Made by a program: the position numbers and the translations under genes. The notes under the pieces are model-generated. The model saw only the letters and a list, made by a program, of their open reading frames with translations. It was not told the origin of the DNA and did not search any database. A stretch of 64,000 nt of DNA from Epiperipatus broadwayi (lineage: Eukaryota > Onychophora > Udeonychophora > Euonychophora > Peripatidae): assembly GCA_028023455.1 (NCBI GenBank), contig JAQFVV010006451.1, positions 312,001 to 376,000 on the forward strand, given 5' to 3'. Shown here in pieces: positions 25,780-38,709 of the stretch. How positions within the stretch are numbered: position 1 is the first letter of the stretch; the number at the start of each line of letters is the position of its first letter.

Positions 25780-26830
25780 AAAACTCCTCCTATTGATAGT
25801 ATAATGAAACTATTAACATTCTGCATAAAACAACCTACTTTCAATATAATACAGAATTCTTCAACCAAAAGCAAGGAATGGTTTTGGGCTAACCACAGCC
25901 ATAAAAACTACTTCATATTCACCTAATGTTTGGCTTTGCTATGTGGAGGTTACATTTATTCTATGGCCACATGGTGAAACACTAATACAAACATTCTGGA
26001 AACACATCAACAACATATCCCCTTTAATTAAATTCACAATAGAATCAAAACAAACAAAAATTGTCATTCTTAGATGTTCTTGTGACAAGACTCCCACATG
26101 GAAAACTCAAAAGTATAGTTTACTGAAAATCCATACATACATAAAAGCATGGGGTCATACTATCACTATGGAACACAGCAAAAGAAGTCTGTTCAGAAAC
26201 CAGTGATTTAAAAAAAAGAAAATATCTATATAGAACAAACTCTCATGAAAAATGGTTATCCATCAGCTATTATCAAGAAAACCTTTAATAGATAACAAAA
26301 GAACCATAAAAAAACAATTATTGATACTGTAGTATATTCATACATACCAACAATAGCAGACAAATTAAAGAAAATCTGCCATCAGTATGACATCAGAACA
26401 GCATTCCAAAACCATACCACATCATGAGGAATTTTAATATCTACAAAGCCTAAAATTGAAATGCTGAAAAGAAAATACTGATTCTATGAAATACCATGTG
26501 AATGTGAAAGAATTTATATTGATAAGATGAGTTATACCATTGAAAATTGCTTGCATGAACACAAACTGGTGATTAGAAGAGAGAAAACATGTATCTAAGG
26601 TGGCAGACCATATATGTAACAATAAATATATGTTCAATTAGGAAATTACAAAAATATTGGATAGAGAAGAAAAGGTACAAAGAAGAACATTTAAAGAAGC
26701 TGCTCACTTGACAATGGGAAACAATCTAATAGGTAAACATAGTGTGACTATACAAAATATATGAAAACAATTAATCAGCTTTGCTCTTAGAAAAAAGTGG
26801 AGAAATCAAAAGAAAGCTCATAAATAAATA
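25780..26830 (+). pseudogene. Decayed Penelope-like element 3 (RT plus GIY-YIG)
   Basis: The open frame at 25943-26206 contains ILWPHGETLIQTFWKHINNI, then IKFTIESKQTKIVIL, which is the PLE reverse transcriptase segment just after the YVDD box; here YVDD has become YVEV (WLCYVEVTF, in frame just before the first Met). Upstream, NQKQGMVLG in another frame recalls the motif B region. From about 26480, FYEIPCECERIYID and IENCLHEHKLVIRR are a recognisable GIY-YIG domain, and FKEAAHLTMGNNL matches the usual C-terminal segment. Stops and frameshifts separate the pieces, so it is non-functional. A SINE begins directly downstream. Confidence 0.75.
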
Positions 26831-26861
26831 TATAAAACTATTATTGAATGTTGCCTTTGGC

Positions 26862-27078
26862 AGAATGGCTCTCTTGGTTAGAGCATTACCTTAAAATTCA
26901 ATTCTCAAAGAATCTAAGAATCCAGGTTCAAGTCCCATTCTACTGTCTCTGATCAGACCAGAACACCTGAAGAAGAGGGGAGCATAATACTTCTTGAAAT
27001 GTTGTGCATATACTAACCTGTGCTAATATTTAGAGTTGAATGTATTTGAAATATTTAAATAAAGTTAAATTTTTTTAA
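26862..27078 (+). repeat. tRNA-derived SINE, family S2, copy 1
   Basis: The head has an A box (TGGCTCTCTTGGTTAGAGC, 26876-26884 region) and a B box (GGTTCAAGTCCC near 26924-26935). A body with CTGAAGAAGAGGGGAGCATA and a 3' end TTTAAATAAAGTTAAATTTT follow. It is the only full-length S2 copy here; three shorter S2 pieces lie at 39.6-41.0 kb. Confidence 0.75.
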
Positions 27079-27124
27079 CGACATACTCATATTATATGAT
27101 GGATATAGTCCAACATATAAATGC

Positions 27125-28290
27125 AACTTAAACACCATCATCACAAACCTTCAGGAAAATGTTAGATCTTCTGGTTTGGATAACTTCAAGAAGATAATAA
27201 TACCAGTTTTGCTTTATTTGTTTAATATGTCATTGAATGTTGGTCTTTTTCCTGAGTGTTTGAAAGTTGGCATTATTACTCCAATCCAGAAAAAGGATGA
27301 TCCATTGCTTAGCAGCAACTACAGACTTATTTCAATTATGTCAATTATTTCTGAGCTATTTGAGATGATAATCAAGAATAAAATGATGTCTTTCTTAAGT
27401 GATCTTAGAGCGATTGTGCGCATGAGTATGGTTCTGTTGCTAAAAAAGGACTTTATATGTTCTTGATGATCATGTGTACAGTTTGATATCTTTGTTAGAT
27501 AATGGTCTTAAGACTGCAGCCATATAATTAGATCTTTCTAAAGCATTTGACTCTGTTCATCATAAAATTCATTTTCAGTGAGTATATTCTTATGGTTTTA
27601 GAGGCCATTTTGTTTCTTGGTTACAAAGTTATTTAAATGACATAAAACAGGCAACCAAAGTTCATGTTATTATTAGTGTTTTTAAATTGATAATTCATGG
27701 AGTTCCACATGATTTTTTACTTGGTCTTATGTTATTTTGATTTGTATTAATGATATTTTTGCATTGCCTTTAAATTCAGTGAATTACGGTTTCACTGATA
27801 ATATTACTCTGCCTTATAGGGCTGTTTCATATAGTCTTTTTGAGCAAATGATTAATAAAGATTTGACTTTTAATTAGTAATTGGCTTGTGTTAAATTGTT
27901 AGACAGCCAATTGTAATAAAATGAGAGCTATTTTTTTTCTTAGAACTTTGTTTCTCATTCTTTGAATATTTTTATTTTCAAAATATATAGAGTTTATTTT
28001 AATAATATTTGTACTTGTGGTAACATTATTTTTGTTAAGAATTATGGTTATTTGGGAATTTTTATCGATTCTATGTTATCTTGATCACGTCATAATGTTT
28101 ATTTGGTTTTGAGATTACATAAGATTAATTATTTTATTATGTATTTAAATTTTTGCCTAGAATCTGCTTTGTTAACTATTTATGAGTCAAATTATCAAAG
28201 TATATTGTCTTATAAGATTTCTATTTGGGGTGGTTGCATGGCTCTGTTTATAAATTTACACTGCGTATTATTTTTGGAAGTCTAAATCAA
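27125..28290 (+). pseudogene. Decayed LINE reverse transcriptase
   Basis: The frame at 27176-27466 includes GLDNFKKIIIPVLLYLFN, LKVGIITPIQKKDDP and SSNYRLISIMSIISELFEMI, which are the standard finger and NYRPIS-like regions of non-LTR reverse transcriptases. In other frames downstream come LDLSKAFDSVHHKI (motif A, about 27530-27570) and HGVPHDFLLGLMLF (motif B region, about 27695-27740). The YADD box is not preserved (HCL region near 27760-27800). Several stops and shifts make it a pseudogene. It ends close to a (TAA)n array that may derive from its tail. Confidence 0.75.
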
Positions 28291-28402
28291 CTTCAGTTCA
28301 GAATGGGTATATATACATGACTCCTCACACAGGTATTTCTTATTTGGAATTATATTAATTTTGTGTTGTTTATATATTGTTGTAATGAATAAATAAATTA
28401 AT

Positions 28403-28567
<165 letters not shown>

Positions 28568-28599
28568 GTATACATACAGGGATATTTACAATATCCTAA

Positions 28600-29300
28600 A
28601 TCCAAACCATACACCTCATCTATATCCATCAGTTCATGGAATGGACAATGGGAAACTACTGTAGCAATTCAAAAAGTAGTCACTAGAACCAAAATTATTC
28701 CATTTTCTACTTAAGTTTAATCTAAATGCTCTACCCACAACACACTTCCTTAGATTTTGTAGATTCTACACAAATATAGATCCCCTTTGTGGACTGGATC
28801 ATAGAGAAGAATACACAGGATCATTTATGCATTTTTGTACTGCACTGGAAACAATGTGTCACATATGTTTACCACATACAGAAAGGCTAATGTTTCAATC
28901 AATGAAATAATAAATACATTTTTAAAAAACAACATCCCTGCCATTAATGTGGTAACATACAACCTTTGTGTTTATCGGTGCACCTGATGCACTTTTGCTC
29001 TTATTAATAACCTTCTACATCACCCAGCAATATACTCAATAACACTAGAAATTGTTCAAAAAAGAGACAGAATCTTAGCTCAACCAGATGTAGTTGCACT
29101 TGAAACCAAGATCCAGTCTATAAAATATGCCCAATATGATAGATGGTGACACCTTCAATATCATCATTTTTAACATTAAAACCAAGCAATGAAATTCAAG
29201 CATAAACTGAACTGAATAGAAATCCAGACTCTAAAACAAACAAAGAAGTATGCATAATAGATACAATGATAAAGACTTATATAATCAGTCTCCTTGCATA
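28600..29300 (+). pseudogene. Possible LINE C-terminal remnant
   Basis: Plus-strand frames contain LNALPTTHFLRFCRFYTNID, CGLDHREEYTGSFMHFC and, further on, RDRILAQPDVVALETKIQ. The order of a LPT..RF patch followed by a C...(E)...H..C knuckle resembles the C-terminal region of some LINE proteins, as in the clearer ORF at 38710. Stops interrupt it. This is a weak call based on pattern only. Confidence 0.35.
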
Positions 29301-29392
29301 GTTGTATATTTGGCTGCAATTGTAACAGAAATCACTTTATGACTAGATGTGACTCAGTAAGCTTTTAGTCTCAATAAAGTTTCGCTTTGAAA

Positions 29393-29690
<298 letters not shown>

Positions 29691-31322
29691 ACTTTACTAA
29701 GATTTAAAAAGAGTTACATGAGTTACATATGAAAACATAAGGTCTTAGATACAAATTAATAAATGATATTACATATTCAATAAGCATTTACAATGTTGCA
29801 TGTTATAGAGAAAAAACATGACTTACAGTAAATGAAAGAAGAATGATTATTGCATAATAAAATACATGTGGCAAATTAGGTTCATATAGAATTTTTAAAT
29901 GAAATTTTGGGGAAAATACATGGGAGTACATGATAGTATGAAGGAAAACATATATGGGCATAGGGTTGGAGTTGGTGTTAGATTAATATATAATTTTATA
30001 TTAATTAGGCCTATTTAGTAAAAAGGATTATAGTTTTCATGGTTGTCATATTGTTTATTACATAAGTTGCATATGAAAATCATGAGTTTTTAGATTCAAT
30101 TTGATAAGATGAGATTACATATGGAATCAGGGTTTACAATTTTGCTTATGATAAAAAAAGGTAATTGTAGTAGTTGAAAGAATAATAACTGTTGCATAAC
30201 AAGATATATATTTCAAATGAGATTTACATAAAATTACAAAAGCAGTATGAGATAAATTCATGAAAGAACATGGTTATATTTGTTAATACATTTAGGGAGG
30301 ATGGTTCAAGTTAGTGTTCCATTGGTATATGCAGTGCATAATTTGTGTTTATTAGTTGTTGATCACAATAGGTGTCAAGGCTAAGTCTTATTGCTTATGT
30401 AATGCATTAAAAGTTCATTTGAGGTAAGTTGATGGAGTGATCTTGTAAATTCCTTTACATCAGTGGGTTGATGAGGTGGATATACTGTGTTATTCTCAAT
30501 TGGTGCAGTATTTATTTCAAAGTGTGACATTGGAGCTATGAGATCATGTGTGATAGATGCTTGAGCTGGTTGATGTTCCTGAGAATGGGGTGGAAGTTAT
30601 ATTAAGAGGAATTAAAATCTGTGGCTTATATAATGATGGACTTGAAGTGATAATGTCTTAAATGATGCAAAATATCTTCTGTTGCATGGTAATAATAAAT
30701 TTTGACAAATTGTTGTTAGCATGTCAGAAATCCACACCATGGGGGGGTGCAATCTTGTTTTTTTAGTCTAGATTTTAAATGCTGCTTGCATTGGTTGTCC
30801 TAAAACTTCAAATTGGCTTATTCATTGATGGACATGAAATATATTTGCTATTGTTGCCATGGAAATTGTTCTAAAAATGATGGCATATATTTTTTCATGA
30901 TTAAAGTGTGTAATATGGTAGAATGGGTTTTAGTGCCAACCACATATCTTTTTTTGAGAAAAAGCTTTTGTAAATTCAAAATTATCTTGAAAAAATGTGT
31001 GACACAGTTAATTCTTAATAATTGGTTCAATGTATGTTGAATTTACTTGAAATATTGCAGATTTGAGTGGTCTTTTGGGGTTTAAATCCAGAAGCTTTTC
31101 TTTCTTGCCTAGCAATACCGTTATTTATTGCCACTAATGAAATATTTGTTTTTTGCAAATATTCTATTACACATGGAATTTTTTTATAACTAGATTCTAA
31201 TTAAATCAAGGTCAGGCTTTGTGATGAACTTTATCTTTAAAAAATCTAATATTATGCAAATTCTTAGAATTTGAAACAGGAACCCTTGCAATGAACATGG
31301 TGACAGGACTAAGATTAATTGT
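29691..31322. other. Intergenic stretch, no recognised feature
   Basis: Frames at 30813-31040 (plus) and 30848-31030 (minus) overlap on opposite strands and show no known domain. A GGGGGGG run lies near 30740. Confidence 0.45.
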
Positions 31323-31375
31323 GATAATAATAATATTATTATTAACATCATCATCATCATTATTATTATTATTAA

Positions 31376-31458
<83 letters not shown>

Positions 31459-31605
31459 TTTCATAGTAGTAGTAATAGTATTACAACTACTAGTAGTAGT
31501 ACTACTACTATTACTACACTACTACTACTATTATTATTATTATTATTATTATTCCTATTATTATTATTATTGTTGTTATTATTATTATTATTATTTTTTT
31601 TAATA
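31323..31605 (+). repeat. Compound TTA/GTA/CTA trinucleotide tract
   Basis: (TTA)n, (GTA)n at about 31420-31457, mixed AGT/ACT and again (TTA)n. The Leu/Val-rich and Ile-rich frames on the two strands are artefacts of this composition. Confidence 0.95.
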
Positions 31606-32232
31606 TCTCAACAACATATTGTTGAATATGAAGGATACTTTTAAACCAAAGTACACAATAGCAGTTTTGAAAAGATAAGAGCAGCCATCTTATCTTTGTC
31701 CCTAAATTCACTTATATGGGCAATCTAAATGGTCTGGAAATGAGAACATGTAGGTCTTCCCTTAATCATTTTACATCCCATTAACAATCATGAAATTTTT
31801 CCATCTACTACCTGTTAATATATGAAATATTAGAATCGATGTAACTCTATTTTATTTACTAGTGCAGTAATCAAATGTAATTTTATTCAAAAAGGAATTA
31901 TATTCTACATACATATTTTGTTATATTGTTTAATGTTTTGTTGAGTATAAAGGATACTTTCAAACCAAAGTAAAAAAACTGAAAAGATATGAGTGTTTGT
32001 CTTATGTTTGAACCTAAATTCACTTAGATAGATCATTTAAAAAAAAATATCAATGTGAAAAAATGTGGCACTTAAAATTATATATATACTTATAACATGT
32101 AAGTCCATGGCTCTAAATTTAGAATCAACAAATGGAAATGATGGATGCAGAAAAACTCTATATGTGATAGATTGTAAAGTCAGTAAACATTATATGATCA
32201 CCATTTCTTATGCTTGATCATAACTGTTATTA
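31606..32232. repeat. Diverged direct repeat and spacer
   Basis: The segments near 31615-31725 and 31938-32040 match each other: TTGTTGA.TAT.AAGGATACTTT, AAACCAAAGTA, GAAAAGATA and CTAAATTCACTTA.AT occur in the same order. No gene is seen. The rest is AT-rich spacer. Confidence 0.6.
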
Positions 32233-32432
32233 AAGCAGGCAAAAACTCTTCATACAGTAGCGCCACTCAGTGCCAGCCAGAGCAATCAATGGCCACAAGC
32301 AAGAAACTAGTCTGGGGATAATGAATGAGTAGGCACTAGATATGGATTTTATGCACAACCTTCTGGAATCCATTGATTACTCTAATTTGCACTGAATGGC
32401 ACTACTGTATGGAGTGTTCTGCCTGTTTTAGA
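32233..32432. repeat. Fold-back element family A, short copy
   Basis: Termini GCAGGCAAAAACTCTTCATA and the complementary TGGAGTGTTCTGCCTG flank inverted GCCACTCAGTGC..AGAGCAATCAATGG arms. The ribozyme segment is truncated: GGCCACAAGCAAGAAACTAG remains but CTGATGA is missing, so this copy probably lacks a working core. Confidence 0.7.
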
Positions 32433-34033
32433 TTGTAATGTCCTTGTTTTTTATATTAACAGTGTTTTTAATTATTGGTTCACAAAACTTAATGATAGTC
32501 ATATCTGAATATAAATTTTATAAGCATATTGAATCACACTTAAATAATAAATAAATGTTTAGTAAGTGATGGAATAAAAATAACATAATGTTCAACGATC
32601 AGTCTATTGTAAATTAATAATTTATGAAATCTGCCTTAATTTAAGTAAGTGTACTTCTTTTAAATAAGTATTTCAACTAATATTAGATTATACTGGCCTA
32701 TATATATTATTAGCATAAAAGTTATAAATAGAATTTAATTAATTTCAAAAGAGTAAATTTTAATCTTGAACTTATTTTTTTTATCTATAAATAATATTTA
32801 ATTTAATTTATGCTGAAGAATTATATGAAAATAGAAAGAAATGACATTTTGTTTACAATATTAGTCACAGGATCAATGTAAAGGTTATGATTCTTTCTTT
32901 ACTTATTTTTTTCCAAAATTAAAAAAAAAAACAATATTAGATTTATGTAAAGCATATTATTAAAATTAATAATATTATAATTATCTAAAAGATATGATAA
33001 TAGCATTTTACGACATTTTAAAAAAAAATTATATTTTTCAAATACATTTAAGTCATGGGAATATCTTTATTAGTATTTAACATTATGAATGGTATTATTT
33101 TCTTCTTCTTTAGATGTTACTACCCTGAGAGCATTAATATGGGACTCACTAACGGCTTTTATATTGAATATAGAATTTAAGGTAATTTTTAGTATCCTAG
33201 GTCACTCTGTCAATGATGACAGCCAGTAAAAAATTTACATATATATCTATTAGGGTCCTTATGTTTTTTTCAATTTCTTTTGAGAACAAAGTTAATGTGT
33301 TAATCTAATGTGATAATCTGTAATGATTGGAAACCACTCAATAATATTATCCTTAAAAAAAAAATAAACAAAGTCCCAAAAACCCACATAGATAAGTATA
33401 TAAAATTTCTACTAATTATTGACTTTCATGGAATAGATTAGTTGATTAGAGTATCTACTGGAATTCAGTATTCATGAATGTAACAAACATCAGTTTAAAC
33501 CCAATGCTAGTGTTATTAATTGATGAGATCAGCAATTCTTGAATGTGGGAGATTAATAACATTTAAAATGTTGTCTTTTATAAATTAATTCTATGTGTTT
33601 TACTAACAAAAGTATAACTAAAAATTGATTTTTTTCTGAAAACATTTTAGAATTAAATTGGATGTTGGAAATAGTCTAATGTATAATTCCAAAATACCAT
33701 TGTGCAATAAATATTTGTATTAAAAATATACACAAAATTATATATATATATTCAGTATATCTCCATGTATAAAAGTTATACAAGAGCTTTTTGGGAAAGT
33801 AGTTAATGAATCAGCTTTCTGTTTTCATAATTTAAAAATTAAATTTGACAAAACTTAAAAATTTTATTTGATAATTTATTTTATATATTATAATATGTAT
33901 AATCTTGGTATATAAAAGAAATTATCTAGGAAAATTCTCAAATAATGATTTAGAGCTATGTGAAATGTTGCAAGAATTAATAGATAAAAGTAAAAAAAAG
34001 TATGACTATAGGTAAATGTTAAAAAGACTAAAG
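32433..34033. other. AT-rich stretch with one exon-like island
   Basis: Mostly featureless. At 33114-33181 a 68-bp segment with balanced composition follows a pyrimidine-rich TTTTCTTCTTCTTTAG acceptor-like site and precedes AAG|GTAATT, a good donor-like site. Two of its frames are open. It could be a small exon, but no family is recognised and it stands alone. Confidence 0.3.
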
Positions 34034-34715
34034 TAATGTTCAATACTTTTTCTCAAAAATAATAAAATAAAGATTGATAATGATGAGTGAAAAAAAGTTA
34101 ACAACTATAAATACTTTGGTCAGATTATTACTGCAGATGGAAATATACTGGATGAAATTAATCATAAAATTAAACTTGTTTGGGATGCTTTGGTATAAAG
34201 GAAATATGCTTATGTTTTTGAAAAAGAAGGTTTTTTTAACAAATATGTTTTACCAGTTCTTACTTATGTATCTGAAACTTGAACACTTAACTAAATATCA
34301 ATACAGAAACTTCAGACCACTTAACAAAATATGGGAAGGTGCATGTTAGGAGTACTAAGAAGGGATTGATAATGAAGTACATGGGTGAGAAAGCAAACTG
34401 GGGTTATTGACATTATTGAAAAAATTAAAAGATTGAAATGGAGTTGTGCTGGATATATTTTTTGGAGTTGTGCTGGATATATTTTTTGAAAAGATGATAA
34501 TATATGGACAGTTAAAAACTTAAATTGAATTCTATGTGATTGTAAAAGATCTAGAAAAAGACCACATGTGAGATGGATAGTTGAAATAAGAAAGTGTGCC
34601 GGGGTGATGTGGAGAAGAGAAGTTAAAGATCAGAGAAGTTGAATTGAACTTGGAAAGACTTCCATTTTGCAGTGGATTGATAATGTTTAAAAATGATGAT
34701 GGTGATGATATAAGT
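34034..34715 (+). pseudogene. LINE 3' end (RTE-like tail family), copy 1
   Basis: From 34102 a frame reads NYKYFGQIITADGNILDEI and then KLVWDALV; later frames give VLPVLTYVSET, RRD and WSCAGYIF, ending in RPHVRWIVEIRKCAGV and LQWIDN. This order (YLG...G, LPVLTYG.ETW, KLKW.WAGH, RPHVRW.DEI, QW) is the C-terminal region of a common animal LINE reverse transcriptase. The 24-bp unit GGAGTTGTGCTGGATATATT.. is duplicated at about 34441-34488. The element ends in a GATGATGGTGATGAT-type tail, as do copies 2 and 3. It is 5'-truncated and frameshifted. Confidence 0.75.
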
Positions 34716-35273
34716 TTAGCTTACATATATTATTTAATATGCTATCTTTTTAATATTTACATATGCACACATAGTTGAACCTTTAACACAAAATTGAACG
34801 ATATCAGCATAATCAAAAAAAAGCATTGATTGCATATTAAAAACAATTTTCTATATATATATACTCATGGTAACCCAATATGAATAAATTGGATTTTAAA
34901 TAATAATACCTGGTTCAAATCAATCCACATTCTCATCCTGATACCTATCCATATTGAAAATATAATGACATTTTTTCCATTACTGGCTAAGACTATACTT
35001 AAGTTCTTAAATATTATTTACAATGCAATATTTATGTCTTGGATGCAAAATATTAAAAAATATTCAGTGGACAATTCTCCAAACTAGCAAGAATAATGAA
35101 ATCATCAATGAATCTATAAAATGAGAAGATACAGGTATTGTATTTACTCTTAATTAAAAAACATCATATATTGAAATTACAATATATTTTGATAGTTGCT
35201 TTAAAAAACTGTCTATAAACTAGTCAAAATAAGCGTCATAGATCACATGACCCTATCTCTTAAGCTTGTAAGT
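34716..35273. other. AT-rich spacer
   Basis: No gene is seen. The end (GATCACATGACCCTATCTCTT, about 35241-35261) recurs beside the related unit at 45053 and may belong to the neighbouring fold-back element. Confidence 0.45.
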
Positions 35274-35580
35274 TATAAACAATGAGGATTGCCATTTCCT
35301 CTACAAGCTTTGTGATAAATGCTTAGCCAGAGCCAGCACTTAAAATATCTCTGTCAGGAACCCCTCCCCAAAACCCTGACCATGGTTTCATGCTTTGGCA
35401 CTTCTCAGAGAGGTGTCTGTGTAGGTTCAGACACTTATCTGAGGAGTGCCAAAGCATGAAACCATGGTCAGGGGTTTGAGGAGGAGTTCCTGACAGAGAT
35501 ATTTTAAGTGCTGGCTCTGGCTAAGCATTTATTACAAAGCTTGTAGAGGAATTGGCAATCCTCATTGTTTGTCTATAAAC
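35274..35580. repeat. Fold-back element family C with hammerhead-like cores in both arms
   Basis: Nearly perfect inverted arms of about 146 bp (35274-35419 and 35428-35580) carry CTCTACAAGCTTTGT, GCTTAGCCAGAGCCAGCACT and GACCATGGTTTCATGCTTTG. The right arm has CTGAGGA (35439-35445), stem II GTGC/GCAT with loop CAAA, GAAA (35458-35461), stem III ACC/GGT and C at 35469. The left arm (minus strand, about 35371-35416) has CTGAGAA, a core mutation. The left arm's stem I strand ACCTCT pairs perfectly with the right arm's AGGGGT, so each arm looks like the ancestor with separate single changes. Confidence 0.75.
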
Positions 35581-35917
35581 TGTTTTAAAGATTAAGTTTG
35601 ATAAATCAAATGAAAACAGAATTGATGTCAAGACCAGTTTTTATTTCATTGTCTTAGATTTTCCATTTATAATAATATTGCTTCCTTTTATACCTTAATT
35701 AATGTAGCAATTGTTTTTAGATCTTTCTCTTTGAAACAATGATAATACTTTCACTCTCCATATAATGAGTTTGAATTCAGGCTGGATAAATTTTAAAATT
35801 TTTGTTTAGATTGTAATCAAGCTTAACATTTTTTTCTGATGCCATTGGTTCATATTTAAACCAGTTAATCACTGACATTTCTATGGCAAATAGGTATTTA
35901 ACTATCAGTAGTTGGTC
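35581..35917. other. AT-rich spacer
   Basis: No supported feature. Confidence 0.45.
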
Positions 35918-36014
35918 ATGCATTGGTGGTCGAGAGGTCAGCGTGACTGCCTTACAAGCAGTAGTCCGGGTTGCGGGTTCGTGTCCCGGCCAATGCTATG
36001 ACACTTGAAAAAAA
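35918..36014 (+). repeat. tRNA-derived SINE, family S1, copy 3 (best preserved)
   Basis: It starts GCATTGGTGGTCGAGAGGTC, continues with GCGTGACTGCCTTACAAGCA and has the B-box region GCGGGTTCGTGTCCCGGCC. It ends AATGCTATGACACTTG plus an A-run. The GC content is far above the surroundings, which marks a relatively young insertion. Confidence 0.8.
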
Positions 36015-37189
36015 ACTATCTGTAGTTTAAAGAAAAGAAGAATGAAATAGTACTCAGAACATCTCCAGCCTGCATTGAAAAATATTGCTGACTAATGATT
36101 TCTTACTATTGCTCTAAAATAAATTGTTGGAAATGTTTTTATCTTACAATGGGCCATTTGAAGTCTATTTTCTCATTTCTTTATTAGGTTGTCAGTTTAA
36201 TGGTTAGAGACTGGATATCTGAGAAATTATGCTTGATGATAAAAACTTTAGCTATTTAAAAATTAACAAATATCTACTCTGAATTTCAAGGCACATTAAG
36301 GGCATGATTGGCTTATAAACAAATCATTTTAAGTGTATGATTTTCAATTGAATCAGTATTTGTTCCACTTTTTCAGATTATACACCTCTCTCAAATATCA
36401 TTATTGTATTTTCATGTAGTGTGTTATTAAATTTATTAGGGATATAGTTCTTAAAATACTTAATAACTATCATCTTTAAAAAAATATTTAATGGTTATTA
36501 ATCTTAAAATCATCTATTTTTTGCTGTTGACTTTATCCATTTATTTAAATTGTGATATGTGAAGTAGTGCTTTTAAAGTATATCTATAATATTACTCAAG
36601 TGTAGAGAAAAATAGTGGAATTGAAATAATACAATATGGCTGGATTTAATAAGATGGCACATGCTAATATGTAATAAAGTTAAAAATTTATATCTGACCT
36701 AAAAATAATATAATAATCTCTAGCTTAGTAAAGATTTATTAATAATCTTTAATATATATTTTTCTAAAAATAAAAAGATCATTATAATGACCTTCTTTGT
36801 TTAAGGCTTGTAAATATTGTAGTATTTGTAATTCAAAGGCATATAACTTTTACTATACTTTAACCATACAAATACATTTTCAGAAATAGGCAAATGCTAC
36901 CCAAAATGTATTTCATATTGAATCAGCACACATCAGCTAATCCAGTTCACAACTTTCACATATCTTTTTAGACTTGCTCAGTATTTATCTATATCAAATT
37001 ATTACAATTTATTAAGAAGGAATCAAATGTACTACAGCCACAACTTTAATACTGTATTTCCCAGATAAATATTTTAAGAATATTATTAAATTATTTAAGA
37101 AATTAGATATTATCGTATCATTTCTAAGCCCCCCACATACTTTAAACTTTAATTAAAAATGAAGATATTTATAATTAATTATTAAACAC
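36015..37189. other. AT-rich intergenic stretch
   Basis: No supported feature. Confidence 0.5.
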
Positions 37190-37280
37190 AATTGAGAGGT
37201 CAGCGCGACTGCCAGTTGCCCGGGTTGCGAGTTCGCGTCCCGGCCGATGCTATGACACTTAAAAAAAATAATAATAATGT
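37190..37280 (+). repeat. tRNA-derived SINE, family S1, copy 4
   Basis: ATTGAGAGGTCAGCGCGACT, then GCGAGTTCGCGTCCCGGCCG and ATGCTATGACACTTAAAA. The 5' part before GAGAGGTC and the TTACAAGCA segment are missing. It lies in inverted orientation to copy 5, about 420 bp away. Confidence 0.8.
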
Positions 37281-37693
37281 GCAACTTTCTCTTTACCACA
37301 AACACTTTAATGAAAAAAGACATCTGAAAAGTGATATATAACTTAAATGTGAAAAAATAAGAATAAAGATGTTGTTACACTGAATCAGGGACAGATGAAT
37401 TGGCCCAGGTTATAAACTATCATATGTATTTGATATACTTGCTCATTGATTTGTTAATATCAATTTATTATAACAGTATAAAAATTTCTGCAGTTGTAAC
37501 TATAAGAATGGGATCAGAATTGTATGTACAGTAATTTTCACAATAACTTATTATATATATAACAAATACTTTAATGGTTATTATAAGTATTTGTTATATA
37601 TATATATATATATAACAAATACTTTAATGGTTAAAATTAATCTTTTTAATGAATTATTATTGTTTTATTTAATTTTAAATGGTATTTTTTTAT
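37281..37693. repeat. Spacer with short direct repeats around (TA)n
   Basis: TATAACAAATACTTTAATGG occurs at about 37557 and again at about 37612, on either side of AAGTATTTGTTATATA, which pairs with either copy. It is a small locally inverted and duplicated (TA)n-rich structure between the two SINEs. Confidence 0.6.
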
Positions 37694-37780
37694 GTGTCAA
37701 AGTTATCGGCCGGAAAGTGAACCGCAAACCCGGGACAACTGCTTGTAAGGCGGCTGTGCTGACCTTTCGGCCACCAACGT
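37694..37780 (-). repeat. tRNA-derived SINE, family S1, copy 5
   Basis: The reverse strand reads CGTTGGTGGCCGAAAGGTCA, GCCGCCTTACAAGCAGTTGT, then CGGGTTTGCGGTTCACTTTC and CCGATAACTTTGACACA. It is a clear minus-strand S1 copy. The overlapping short frames on both strands have no meaning. Confidence 0.8.
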
Positions 37781-38709
37781 TTTGATAAGTAAAAATGTTG
37801 TTTATGTAAATTATAATAGAATGTAATCTTTTTTATATAATTTACATGTATTAACATAAAACAGCATTTCTGTTTAAACATAAATAATGACTTTATATTA
37901 TCAATAAGTTTATTTTAAAAATAAAATATATTATTTAGGTCTAAATATGAAAATGCTCAAATAAATTATATGAAGTGTTATCTCTCGACTATATTATTTT
38001 ATTGTTGTTATTCCGCCATCTTCCAGTGGATAAAGTTTTTAACAAATGTGCTTATATATATATATAAAGTGACCCGAATAATAAAATTAGATTCATTATC
38101 AATTATTATGTAAAATATAAATAGAATTTAATTTAATTTTTTAGAATAATTGTTAATCTTTATGTTATTACTATTTATAGATGGAAGTAATATTTTATTT
38201 TAAATTATGCAATAGAATTATATAAAAATAGAAAGAATTGATATTTTCTTTGTTAGATCAATGGACAAAGTATAAAGATTAAAATTTTCTTTCTTTTAAT
38301 TTTTTTAAAGCAAAAAATAAAAGACTTCAACTTTCGGTATAAAATCAGAGACACATGATTTGATTCTGAAATCACGCAACACTTCTTTTAACAATTTCAA
38401 ATTAAAGGTATTTTACCAGTCGCACCCAACTTTCATTACTGTGTGAACGAGTTTTTCTTTAAGCTCCGATTTTACTATCCACAAAAATTAAAAAAAAAAC
38501 ATAACTCAAAAAACAAATGAAATTAAATTGTTATAAAATAATTACCAAAATATAACATACTTATATATTTTTAATAATAGCATGACTATTCAAGGGGGCA
38601 ATGGAAATCACCATTGATTTTTTATCCTGTATTAAAATCATGAGTAAATGACGAGAGATACCCCAGTTTATGACTTTGCATGAAGATTTGTGATGATGAT
38701 ATATAAGAT
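37781..38709. other. AT-rich intergenic stretch
   Basis: No supported feature. Confidence 0.5.

Noticed and set aside
31291-31711. Leu/Val-rich plus frame and Ile-rich minus frame
   Set aside because: They are artefacts of TTA/GTA trinucleotide repeats.
35918-36014. Functional tRNA gene
   Set aside because: A- and B-box-like parts are present, but the cloverleaf arms do not pair well, and four similar copies with A-rich tails show that it is a SINE.
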